From IDS-8 sp035304345 (GTDB lineage: Bacteria; Pseudomonadota; Gammaproteobacteria; Steroidobacterales; Woeseiaceae): a stretch of DNA of 64,000 nucleotides. The DNA lies in assembly GCA_035304345.1 (NCBI GenBank), contig DATGQE010000041.1, positions 18,211 through 82,210 on the forward strand, given 5' to 3'. This document shows, piece after piece, positions 28,745 through 37,086 of the stretch; the stretch's first letter is position 1, and the number at the start of each line of letters is the position of its first letter. Below the pieces are notes generated by a model. The model had not been told where the DNA came from and made no database searches. It saw only the letters and a program-made list of their open reading frames with translations. Both the position numbers and the translations under genes were made by a program.

Positions 28745-29968
28745 TCACCAGTCGTGCATCGTGCCGTCCTCCAGCCGGTTGACCGGAAGGTAGGCGCGTC
28801 GATAGGGATACTGCCGAGCGAGGTCGGCGTCGATGTCGACGCCCAGCCCGGGCTCTTCTCCCGGGTGCAGGAACCCGTTCTCGAAGTACCACGCGTGCGG
28901 GAAGACGCGATCGGTCTCCTCCGTGTGCGGCATGTACTCCTGGATGCCGAAGTTCGGCACCGAGAGGTCGAAGTGCAGCGCCGCCGCCATCGCCACGGGC
29001 GACAGGTCCGTGGCGCCGTGGCAGCCGGTGCGGACGCCGTACAGGTCCGCGAGCGCCGCGATGCGCCTGAGGTGCGTGATGCCCCCGGCGTGCACGACCG
29101 TCGCGCGGATGTAATCGATGAGCTGCTCCTCGATCAGGGTCCGGCAGTCGTGGATCGAATTGAAGACCTCCCCTACGGCGAGCGGCACCGTGGTGTGCTG
29201 CCGGATCAGCCGAAAGCTCTCCTGGTTTTCCGCCGGCGTCGGGTCCTCCAGCCAGAACGGCCGCCAGCGCTCGAGATCCTTGCCGAGGCGTGCCGCCTCG
29301 ATCGGCTTCAGGCGATGGTGAATGTCGTGCAGCAGGTGCAGGTCGTCGCCGAGCGCCGCGCGCGCGGCCTCGAACAGCGGCGGCACGGAACGCAGGTACT
29401 TCTCCGTGGACCAGGCGTTCTCGGTCGGGAGGTCGGCATCGGCCGGCTCGTAGCTCAGCCTGCCGCGGCCACCCACGCCGTAGGTCGAGGCGAGCCCGGG
29501 CACGGCGGATTGCAGGCGGACGGCGCGATAACCGCGTGCGACGAACGCGCGCGCGCTCTCGATGGTCTCCTCGACGGTCCCGCCGCTCGCGTGCCCGTAG
29601 ACGAGCACGCCCTCGCGGCTCGCGCCGCCGAGGAGCTGGTACACCGGCAGCCCGGCGAGCTTGCCCTTGATGTCCCACAGCGCCGTGTCGACGGCGGCGA
29701 TCGCCGTCATGGTGACCGGTCCCCGGCGCCAGTACGCCCCGCGGTAGAGGTACTGCCACGTGTCCTCGATCCGCTGTGCGTCGCGCCCGAGGAGGCACGG
29801 GACGACGTGGTCCTCGAGGTAGCTCGCCACGGCGAGCTCGCGGCCGTTCAGCGTGGCGTCGCCGACGCCCGTGGCGCCGCTCTCGGTCGTCACCCTGAGC
29901 GTGACGAAATTGCGGCCGGGACACGTGACGATGACCTCGGCCGAGGTGATTCTCTCGGCGGCGCTCAT
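28745..29968 (-). CDS. manD: D-mannonate dehydratase (ManD, enolase superfamily)
   Basis: A 407-aa member of the mandelate racemase/enolase superfamily, ManD/RspA group. Metal ligands and active-site pieces: LLHDIHHRL, FWLEDPTPAEN, VGEVFNS and TGCHGATDLSPVAM, with the capping domain GDATLNGRE at the N-terminus. ManD dehydrates D-mannonate to 2-keto-3-deoxygluconate, the third step of glucuronate breakdown, matching the GH67 enzyme encoded across the divergent promoter. Uronate isomerase and fructuronate reductase are not in this window. ATGA overlap with the preceding GH3. Some family members are of low efficiency and have other roles, so the catabolic assignment rests on context. Confidence 0.85.
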   Translation of the reverse strand: MSAAERITSAEVIVTCPGRNFVTLRVTTESGATGVGDATLNGRELAVASYLEDHVVPCLLGRDAQRIEDTWQYLYRGAYWRRGPVTMTAIAAVDTALWDIKGKLAGLPVYQLLGGASREGVLVYGHASGGTVEETIESARAFVARGYRAVRLQSAVPGLASTYGVGGRGRLSYEPADADLPTENAWSTEKYLRSVPPLFEAARAALGDDLHLLHDIHHRLKPIEAARLGKDLERWRPFWLEDPTPAENQESFRLIRQHTTVPLAVGEVFNSIHDCRTLIEEQLIDYIRATVVHAGGITHLRRIAALADLYGVRTGCHGATDLSPVAMAAALHFDLSVPNFGIQEYMPHTEETDRVFPHAWYFENGFLHPGEEPGLGVDIDADLARQYPYRRAYLPVNRLEDGTMHDW

Positions 29969-32364
29969 GCGGCGACGACCTCCAGCACGGTCGACTTCAG
30001 GTCGGCCGAGCTCGACCCCGCCATGATGTCGAATTCGCCCGGCTCGACGACCGACCGCATGTCGCGGCCGACCAGGGCGAACGCCTCGGGACCGAGCTCG
30101 ATCGTGACGGTCGCCTGCTCGCCCGGTGCGAGCGTCACGCGCCGGAAACCCTTGAGCAGCTTCACGGGCCGCGTGACCGACGCGACCCGGTCGCGCACGT
30201 ACACCTGCACGACCTCGTCGCCGGTGCGCTCGCCGGTGTTCCGGACGTCGACCCGCACCTCGACCGGCTCGCCCGCCCGCACGCGGGAGGCGGACAGCTC
30301 GGGCTCGCCGATCTCGAACGTCGTGTAGCTCAACCCGAAACCGAAAGGAAACAGCGGGCTCGCGTCGGAGAACAGGTAGCCGCGGCGGGCCGTCGGCTTG
30401 TGGTTGTAGAAATGCGGGACCTGTCCTGCCTCGCGCACCACCGTGACCGGCAGCTTCGCCCCCGGATTGACGAGCCCGAAGAGCGCCTCCGCCATGGCGG
30501 TGCCACCCTCCTGGCCCGGGTACCAACACTCGAGGATGGCGTGCGCCTTTGCGGCGACGTTCGGCCAGCTCGGCGGCCGGCCATTGATTGCGCAGACGAC
30601 GACGGGCTTGCCGAGCGCGTGCAGCGCGTCGAAGAGCTCGTTCTGCTCGCCGACGAGATCGAGGCTCGTGCGATCGCCGAGGTGGTAGGTCGCGAACCCC
30701 TCGCGGCTGGTCTGCTCCGTATCGCCGATTGCCAGCACGATGACGTCCGCCTCGCGCGCGACTTCCACGGCCTCCTCGATCAGCTCGAGGTTGCGCGCGC
30801 GATCGGCGAGCAGCACCTCGTGCGCGGAGCGATCCTCGCTCTGCGTGATGTAGACGCCCTGCGCGTGCACGATGCGGGCACGCTCCCCGGCGACGGCACG
30901 CACGCCGTCGAGCAGCGTGACCGCCTGCTTCGGCACGCTGGAGTAGCCGCCGAGGCGGGCGATGCTTGCGTTCGGGCCGATGACCGCGATCGTGCCGGCC
31001 GCCGCCGGATCGAGCGGCAGCGTGCCGTCGTTCTTCAGGAGGCACAGCGACTTGCGTGCGGCCTCCAGCGCCAGCGCGCGCGCCTCCTCGTTCCCGGTGA
31101 CGCGGGTCGTGAGCGCGGCATCGCCGTACGGGTTCTCGAACAGCCCGGCGCGGAACTTGAGCTCGAGGATCCTGGCCACGGCGCGGTCGATGTCATCCGG
31201 CTTCACCCGGCCGTCGGCGGCCTGCTCGACGAGCGAGTCGTAGCAGGTGCCGTCCGGCAGCTCGCAGTCGACGCCGGCCGCGAGCGCGAGGCGCGCCGCG
31301 TGATCGAGATCGGAAGCGACGTGGTGCAGGGTCACGAGCTGCTCGATCGCGTTGTAATCGCTCACGATGACGCCGTCGAAGCCCCACTCCCCGCGCAGCA
31401 CGTCCTCGAGCAGCCAGCGATTGGCATGGCTCGGCACGCCGTCGATCTCGTTGTACGACGGCATCACCGACCGGACGCCGGTGCGCTCGACGACGGCCTG
31501 GAACGGGGGGAAGAAATTCTCGCGGAGCTCGCGCTCCGCGATCTGCGCCGGCGCCACGTTGTTGCCGGAAAGCGGCTGCCCGTGCCCGGTCATGTGCTTC
31601 AGCGTCGCGAACACCTTCCCGTCGGCGAGCTTGTCGACCCGGCCTTCGCCCTGCAGCCCTTCGACCGCCGCGACGCCCATCTCGGATACCAGGAACGGGT
31701 CTTCGCCGAACGTCTCCTCGATGCGGCCCCAGCGTGGATCGCGCACGATGTCCACGACCGGCGAAAGCACGAGCGGCACGCCCCGCGCGCGCACCTCGCG
31801 CGCGATCACCGCCGAGACGCGCCGCATCAGGTCCGTGTCGAAGGTGCCGGCGAGCGCGATCGCCTGCGGGAACATCGTCGCGTCCGTCGCCATGTAACCG
31901 TGCAGCGATTCCTCGTGGAACAGGACCGGGATGCCGAGGCGCGTCTCCTCCACCGCCCAGCGTTGCACGGCGTTGATGAACTCGACCGTCTCTTCCGGCG
32001 TGCGCCAGCGGTCGCGCGAGCCGCCGGACGCCTCGCCGCCGCCCGGGCCGCCGCGCTTGTCCGACGGGCGCGTGACCTGCCCGATGCCGTGCGGAAAATG
32101 GCGGGAGGCCTTCTCCGGCGAAAACGCGAGGACGTCCATCACCTGTTCCTTGCGCGCCCAGATGGCGATCATCTGCGCCACCTTCTCCTCCAGCGTCATG
32201 CGCCCGAGGAGATCGCGCACGCGCTCGGCGATCGGCGCGCTCGCGTCGCGGTAGAGCGGCACGGCGGACCGGGCACGCGCCGGCGCCGCGGGCACCACCA
32301 TCGCCGCGACCGGCGCACCCGCCAGCCAGCGCAGCACCTGCCGGCGGGTGGCGGACAGGTTCAC
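29965..32364 (-). CDS. GH3 beta-xylosidase/beta-glucosidase, Tat signal
   Basis: A 799-aa GH3 enzyme: twin-arginine signal (TRRQVLRWLAG at 6-16, cleavage after about residue 32), GH3 N domain with nucleophile D336 in GVIVSDYNAIEQ, GH3 C domain, and a fibronectin-III-like C-terminal domain (from about 700). KHMTGHGQP and RGYLFSDASPLFPFGFGLSYT are typical. It is exported folded through Tat, in contrast to its neighbour. The start is GTG 32364 in a GTGA overlap with the upstream GH3; the longer upstream opening is excluded. It should split xylobiose or other beta-linked disaccharides in the periplasm. Xylosidase activity is favoured by context. Confidence 0.92.
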   Translation of the reverse strand: MNLSATRRQVLRWLAGAPVAAMVVPAAPARARSAVPLYRDASAPIAERVRDLLGRMTLEEKVAQMIAIWARKEQVMDVLAFSPEKASRHFPHGIGQVTRPSDKRGGPGGGEASGGSRDRWRTPEETVEFINAVQRWAVEETRLGIPVLFHEESLHGYMATDATMFPQAIALAGTFDTDLMRRVSAVIAREVRARGVPLVLSPVVDIVRDPRWGRIEETFGEDPFLVSEMGVAAVEGLQGEGRVDKLADGKVFATLKHMTGHGQPLSGNNVAPAQIAERELRENFFPPFQAVVERTGVRSVMPSYNEIDGVPSHANRWLLEDVLRGEWGFDGVIVSDYNAIEQLVTLHHVASDLDHAARLALAAGVDCELPDGTCYDSLVEQAADGRVKPDDIDRAVARILELKFRAGLFENPYGDAALTTRVTGNEEARALALEAARKSLCLLKNDGTLPLDPAAAGTIAVIGPNASIARLGGYSSVPKQAVTLLDGVRAVAGERARIVHAQGVYITQSEDRSAHEVLLADRARNLELIEEAVEVAREADVIVLAIGDTEQTSREGFATYHLGDRTSLDLVGEQNELFDALHALGKPVVVCAINGRPPSWPNVAAKAHAILECWYPGQEGGTAMAEALFGLVNPGAKLPVTVVREAGQVPHFYNHKPTARRGYLFSDASPLFPFGFGLSYTTFEIGEPELSASRVRAGEPVEVRVDVRNTGERTGDEVVQVYVRDRVASVTRPVKLLKGFRRVTLAPGEQATVTIELGPEAFALVGRDMRSVVEPGEFDIMAGSSSADLKSTVLEVVAA

Positions 32365-34778
32365 TCGGCGGACTCCCGTGCGGCCACCACCGCGCCGTCC
32401 GCGATCGTGAGCACGCTGCTTTTGAGGTCCACCGAGTTCGGGCCCGCCATGATCTCGAATTCGCCGGGCTCGACCACCTCGCGCATGTCGGCGTTCCACA
32501 ACCGGAAGGCCTCGGGGCCGAGCCTGAAGCTCACCGTCTTCTGCTCGCCCGGCTCGAGCGAGACGCGCTCGAAGCCCTTGAGCTCCTTCACGGGACGGGT
32601 CACGGAGCTGACCCGGTCGCGCACGTAGAGCTGCACGGTCTCGTCACCGGCACGCTCGCCCGTGTTCGTGACCGTCACCCGCACCTCGACGGTGCCGTCG
32701 GCCGGTATCGAGGCGGCCGAGAGCTCGGGCGCCGAGATCTCGAACGTGGTGTAGCTCAGGCCCCAGCCGAACGGGTACAAGGGTTCGGTGCTCGCGAACA
32801 GATAGCCGCGCCGCGCCGAGGGCTTGTGGTTGTAGAACATCGGGAGCTGCCCGACCTCGCGCGGGATCGTGACCGGCAGCTTGCCGCCCGGGTTCACGTC
32901 CCCGAACAACACGTTCGCGAGCGCGGTACCGCCCTGCTCGCCGAGGTACCAGGCCTCGATGAGCGCGTTCGCCTTCTCCGCGATGTCGACGGTCGCGAGC
33001 GGCCGGCCGTTGTTCAGCACGACGACGATCGGGATGCCGAGCGCGTGCAACGCGTCGAACAGCTCCTGCTGCTCGCCGACGAGCTCGAGACTGGCACGAT
33101 CCCCGAGATGCGAATCCGCCCAGCCCTCGCGGCTCGTCTGCTCGTTGCCGCCGATCGCGAGCACGATCACGTCCGCGCCACGCGCCACGTCGACCGCTTC
33201 GCGGATCAGGCGCCGGTTCTCCTCGGGATCCGCGAGCACCACCTCGTCGGCCCACCAGTCGTCGTTCTCGGTGATCTTCACCCCCTGCGCGAACACGACC
33301 TCGGCGCGATCGCCGACGTACGTGCGCACGCCCGCGAGCAGGGAGACCGTGATCGGCGGGATGCCGTAGTAACCGCCCAGGCGGGCCACGTCGGCATTGG
33401 GGCCGATCACCGCGATACGCCCGAGCGCGTCCGCGTCGAGCGGCAGCACGCCGTCGTTCGCGAGCAGGACGACCGAGCGCTCGGCGGCGCGCCGCGCGAG
33501 CGCGCGTGCCTTGCGGGTGTTCGTGACTGCCCGGGCATGGTCGGGGTCGGCGAACGGCTCCTCGAACAGCCCGGCCCGGAACTTGACCTCCAGCAGGCGC
33601 CGCACGGCGCGATCGATGTCCGCCTCGGTCACGAGCCCGGCATCGAGCGCCGCCGGCAGGTGGGCGAAGGCACGCCCGTCGGGCAGGTCGACGTCGACGC
33701 CGGCGCGCAAGGCCGCCGCCGCGGCGGCCGTGTAGTCGGAAACCACGTGATGCAGGTCGACGAGCTGCTCGATGGCGTAATAGTCGCTGACGACCATGCC
33801 GTCGAAGCCCCACTCCTCCCGCAGCACGTCGTGGATGAGCCAGCGGTTCACGTGGCTCGGCACGCCGTCGATCTCGTTGTAGGACGGCATCACCGCCTGG
33901 ATGTCCGTGCGCTCGACCACGGCCCGGAACGGCGGGAAGAAGTTCTCGCGCAGCTCGCGTTCCGAGATCGGCGCCGGCCCGACGTTCGTGCCGCTTTCCG
34001 GCTGGCCGTGGCCGGTCATGTGCTTGAGCGTGGCGAACACCTTGCCGGGCGCCAGCTTCTCGATCGTGCCGCGGCCCTGCAGCCCCTCCACGGCGGCCAC
34101 GCCCAGCTCGGACACGAGCCAGGGATCTTCACCGAAGGTCTCCTCGAAGCGTCCCCAGCGGGCGTCGCGCGCGATGTCCACCACCGGCGACAGCACGAGG
34201 TGCACGCCGCGCGCGCGGATCTCGCGCGCGGTGACCGCGTTCACTTCCCTGACGAGGTCCGGATCCCACGACGACGCGAGCGCGATCGCCTGGGGGAAGC
34301 TCGTCGCGCCGACCGCGGCATAACCGTGCAACCCCTCCTCGTGGAACAGCACCGGGATGCCGAGGCGCGTCTCCTCGATGGCGAACGACTGGATGGCGTT
34401 CACGAGCTCGACCGTCCGGGCGATGCTGCGCCACGGAACCACGCGCGGCGAAGCCGGCCCCTGGGTGTCGTTCGGTCGCGAGAAGCTGCCGAAGCCGTGC
34501 GGCCACAGCCTTCGTGCCTGCGCGGGGTCGAAACGCCCCTCGTCGTCGACCAGGTCGACCTTGCTGTCCCAGACGCTGCGGATCTGCGCGATCTTCTCGT
34601 CCGTCGTCATGCGCCCGAGCAGGTCCTCGACCCGCTCGGGGACGGGCGCCGAGGCATCCCGGTACACGGGCTCGTCCGCGGCGAGGCACGGCGCCGACAC
34701 GGCGAGCGCGGCGACGACGAACGGGAAACCGTGGATCCGCCCGCGCCTGGCGGGCTTGAGAATCGGCAATGAACGCAA
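32361..34778 (-). CDS. GH3 beta-xylosidase/beta-glucosidase, Sec signal
   Basis: An 805-aa GH3 enzyme paralogous to the one downstream. Sec signal peptide at about 1-34 (GFPFVVAALAVSAPCLAA), nucleophile D332 in GMVVSDYYAIEQ, KHMTGHGQPESGTNVGP, then C domain and fibronectin-III-like domain. First gene of the long operon GH3-GH3-manD-xylB-xylA-lacI-dctPQM. It starts at TTG 34778 with an AGGGGGG ribosome-binding site; no ATG or GTG lies near. The two copies share organisation but use different export routes and have different loops near the N-terminus (RPSDKRGGPGGG against RPNDTQGPAS), so they are likely specialised rather than redundant. Confidence 0.92.
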   Translation of the reverse strand: MRSLPILKPARRGRIHGFPFVVAALAVSAPCLAADEPVYRDASAPVPERVEDLLGRMTTDEKIAQIRSVWDSKVDLVDDEGRFDPAQARRLWPHGFGSFSRPNDTQGPASPRVVPWRSIARTVELVNAIQSFAIEETRLGIPVLFHEEGLHGYAAVGATSFPQAIALASSWDPDLVREVNAVTAREIRARGVHLVLSPVVDIARDARWGRFEETFGEDPWLVSELGVAAVEGLQGRGTIEKLAPGKVFATLKHMTGHGQPESGTNVGPAPISERELRENFFPPFRAVVERTDIQAVMPSYNEIDGVPSHVNRWLIHDVLREEWGFDGMVVSDYYAIEQLVDLHHVVSDYTAAAAAALRAGVDVDLPDGRAFAHLPAALDAGLVTEADIDRAVRRLLEVKFRAGLFEEPFADPDHARAVTNTRKARALARRAAERSVVLLANDGVLPLDADALGRIAVIGPNADVARLGGYYGIPPITVSLLAGVRTYVGDRAEVVFAQGVKITENDDWWADEVVLADPEENRRLIREAVDVARGADVIVLAIGGNEQTSREGWADSHLGDRASLELVGEQQELFDALHALGIPIVVVLNNGRPLATVDIAEKANALIEAWYLGEQGGTALANVLFGDVNPGGKLPVTIPREVGQLPMFYNHKPSARRGYLFASTEPLYPFGWGLSYTTFEISAPELSAASIPADGTVEVRVTVTNTGERAGDETVQLYVRDRVSSVTRPVKELKGFERVSLEPGEQKTVSFRLGPEAFRLWNADMREVVEPGEFEIMAGPNSVDLKSSVLTIADGAVVAARESAE

Positions 34779-34820
34779 GGCGTGTCCCCCCTTCCGGACG
34801 GCTGGCGAATCGGGCCGCGG

Positions 34821-34849
34821 TTGACAACGACGCGGATGGTAGCGATACC
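34821..34849 (+). promoter_or_regulatory. Promoter of the GH67 gene
   Basis: Perfect TTGACA at 34821-34826, 17-bp spacer, GATACC at 34844-34849 (or TACCAT at 34846-34851 with 19 bp). The operator at 34837-34850 covers the -10. Confidence 0.6.
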
Positions 34850-34850
34850 A
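34837..34850. promoter_or_regulatory. LacI-type operator shared by the GH3 operon and GH67
   Basis: TGGTAGCGATACCA: both six-base arms are perfectly complementary except at the centre (TGGTA-GCGA-TACCA). It overlaps the -10 elements of both divergent promoters and so should repress both transcripts together. It is the left-arm variant (TGGTA) of the box at 1297 and 8536 (TGTTA). Confidence 0.75.
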
Positions 34851-34875
34851 TGCGCTGCCACGTCCTTTGTGTCAA
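34846..34875 (-). promoter_or_regulatory. Promoter of the GH3-manD-xylBA-lacI-TRAP operon
   Basis: On the minus strand a perfect TTGACA at 34875-34870 is followed by an 18-bp spacer and ATGGTA at 34851-34846, which lies within the operator. It faces the GH67 promoter so that the two overlap across the same palindrome. The -35 is convincing, the -10 weak. Confidence 0.5.
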
Positions 34876-34896
34876 CACCGGATTCCGACCGTCGCA

Positions 34897-37074
34897 ATGC
34901 TCATGTTCAGCACGAAAAAACGCACGCAAGTGATTTACGGGACAGCGGCGCGCTGTTGGGCCACCTTGCTCCTGGCCGCGCTCGGCGTGCCGCTGGCCGC
35001 GACGGCGGAAGACGGCTACGAGCTGTGGCTCCGGCATGCGCCGCTCGCGGACGCGCCGGCGGTCGGCCGCATTGTGGCGCCGGCGGACGCGTCGCCCACG
35101 CTCGCGCTCGCGCGTGACGAGCTTGCCGCGGCGCTCTCGCGGCTCACCGGCAATGACGTGCCCACGGGAGACGCGCCGGTCGACGGGGCCATCGTCCTCG
35201 GCACGCCGGCGACCTCCGCACTCGTCCGCGACCTCGACCTGCCGCTCGCGGCCGCGGGCGACGAAGGCTTCCTCGTGCGGCGCGCCACGCTCGACGGCCG
35301 GACGGTCACGGTCGTCGCGGCGAACCGCGACGTCGGCGTGCTCTATGGCGTGTTCGCGCTGCTGCGCGAGCTCGAGACCGGCACCCCGCTGGCCGGGATC
35401 GAGCTGGCGAGCGCGCCTCGCCTGCAGCATCGCGTGCTGAACCACTGGGACAACCTCGACGGCACCGTCGAGCGCGGCTACTCCGGCCGCTCGATCTGGG
35501 ACTGGTGGCGCCTGCCGGAGCATCGCGATCCCCGCTATCGCGACTACGCGCGGGCGAACGCCTCGGTCGGCATCAACGGCACGGTGCTGAACAACGTGAA
35601 TGCCGATGCGCTGTCGCTCAGCACGCGCTACATCGCGAAGGCGGCCGCCATCGCCGACGTGCTGCGCCCGTGGGGCATGCGCGTGTACCTCTCGGCGCGC
35701 TTCACGGCCCCGATCGAGCTCGGCGGGCTCGACACCGCGGATCCGCTCGATCCACGGGTCCGTGCCTGGTGGCGGGAGAAAGCCGACGAGATCTACGCGG
35801 CGATCCCCGATTTCGGCGGTTTCCTGGTCAAGGCGAACTCCGAGGGGCAGCCCGGACCGCAGGACTACGGCCGCAGTCACGCGGACGGCGCGAACATGCT
35901 CGCCGAGGCGGTCGCACCGCACGGCGGCATCGTGATGTGGCGGGCATTCGTGTACTCAGCGGAAAACCCGGAGGACCGCGCGAAGCAGGCCTGGGACGAA
36001 TTCGTGCCGCTCGACGGCGAGTTCGCCGACAACGTGCTGGTGCAGGTCAAGAACGGGCCGATCGATTTCCAGCCGCGCGAGCCGTTCCACCCGCTGTTCG
36101 GCGCGATGCCGAAGACGCCGCTCATGATGGAGCTGCAGATCACCAAGGAGTACCTGGGCTTCGCGACGCACCTCGTGTACCTCGGTCCGCTGTTCGAGGA
36201 AGTGCTCGATGCCGACACCCGTGTCGCCGGCGAAGGCTCGACGGTGGCGCGCGTGATCGACGGAAGCCTGCACGGTTACACGGTGACCGGCATCGCCGGA
36301 GTCGCGAACACCGGATCGGATCGCGACTGGAGCGGCTCGATTTTCGACCAGTCGAACTGGTACGCCTTCGGGCGCCTGGCCTGGGACCCGTCGCTGTCCG
36401 CGCGCGAGATCGCGCAGGAATGGCTGCAGATGACGTTCTCGCGCGATCCCCGCTTCGTCGAGCCCGCGCTCGACATGATGCTCGCCTCGCACGAAGCGGC
36501 GGTGAGCTACATGACGCCGCTCGGGCTCGCCCACCTCATGGGCACCGGGCACCATTACGGCCCCGCACCGTGGGTCTCGGACCTCGACCGCCCGGAGTGG
36601 AACCCGGTGTACTACCACCGCGCGGACCGGCACGGCATCGGCTTTGACCGCACCGCAAGTGGCAGCAACGCCGTCGCGCAGTACGCGCCGCCGGTCGCGG
36701 AGGTCTTCGGCAGCGTGGAGCGGGTTCCGCCCGAGCTCCTGCTGTGGTTCCACCGGCTGTCGTGGGATCACGTCATGCCCTCGGGGCGCACGCTGTGGGA
36801 AGAGCTCGTCGCCCACTACGATGCCGGCGTGGCCGAAGTCGGGCGCATGCAGGCGACCTGGGCCTCGCTCGAGCCGTACGTCGACGCGGAGCGCTGGCAG
36901 AAGACGGCCGACTTCCTGCGCATCCAGCTCGCCGAGGCGCGCTGGTGGCGCGACGCCTGCCTCGCGTACTTCCACGAGGTGTCGGGGCGGCCGTGGCCGG
37001 ACGGCGTGCGTCCGCCTGCGCACCCGCTCGAGCACTACCAGGCCCTCGAGTTCCCCTACGCTCCGGGCCACTGA
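34897..37074 (+). CDS. aguA: GH67 alpha-glucuronidase
   Basis: A 725-aa enzyme that removes (4-O-methyl-)glucuronic acid from the non-reducing end of xylo-oligosaccharides. The catalytic triad of GH67 is visible: E316 in VKANSEGQPGP, D390 in VKNGPIDFQPREP and E418 in LQITKEYLG, with the spacing of the Cellvibrio japonicus enzyme. N-terminal signal peptide (about 1-37, cleavage near ATA-ED), so probably periplasmic. Start ATG 34897 (or ATG 34903); TTG 34867 is less likely as it would lengthen the signal. No good Shine-Dalgarno. Controlled by the shared operator. Its product feeds ManD and, if methylated, requires a demethylation step that no standard gene explains. Confidence 0.96.
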   Translation: MLMFSTKKRTQVIYGTAARCWATLLLAALGVPLAATAEDGYELWLRHAPLADAPAVGRIVAPADASPTLALARDELAAALSRLTGNDVPTGDAPVDGAIVLGTPATSALVRDLDLPLAAAGDEGFLVRRATLDGRTVTVVAANRDVGVLYGVFALLRELETGTPLAGIELASAPRLQHRVLNHWDNLDGTVERGYSGRSIWDWWRLPEHRDPRYRDYARANASVGINGTVLNNVNADALSLSTRYIAKAAAIADVLRPWGMRVYLSARFTAPIELGGLDTADPLDPRVRAWWREKADEIYAAIPDFGGFLVKANSEGQPGPQDYGRSHADGANMLAEAVAPHGGIVMWRAFVYSAENPEDRAKQAWDEFVPLDGEFADNVLVQVKNGPIDFQPREPFHPLFGAMPKTPLMMELQITKEYLGFATHLVYLGPLFEEVLDADTRVAGEGSTVARVIDGSLHGYTVTGIAGVANTGSDRDWSGSIFDQSNWYAFGRLAWDPSLSAREIAQEWLQMTFSRDPRFVEPALDMMLASHEAAVSYMTPLGLAHLMGTGHHYGPAPWVSDLDRPEWNPVYYHRADRHGIGFDRTASGSNAVAQYAPPVAEVFGSVERVPPELLLWFHRLSWDHVMPSGRTLWEELVAHYDAGVAEVGRMQATWASLEPYVDAERWQKTADFLRIQLAEARWWRDACLAYFHEVSGRPWPDGVRPPAHPLEHYQALEFPYAPGH

Positions 37075-37086
37075 CGCAGCGCGCTC

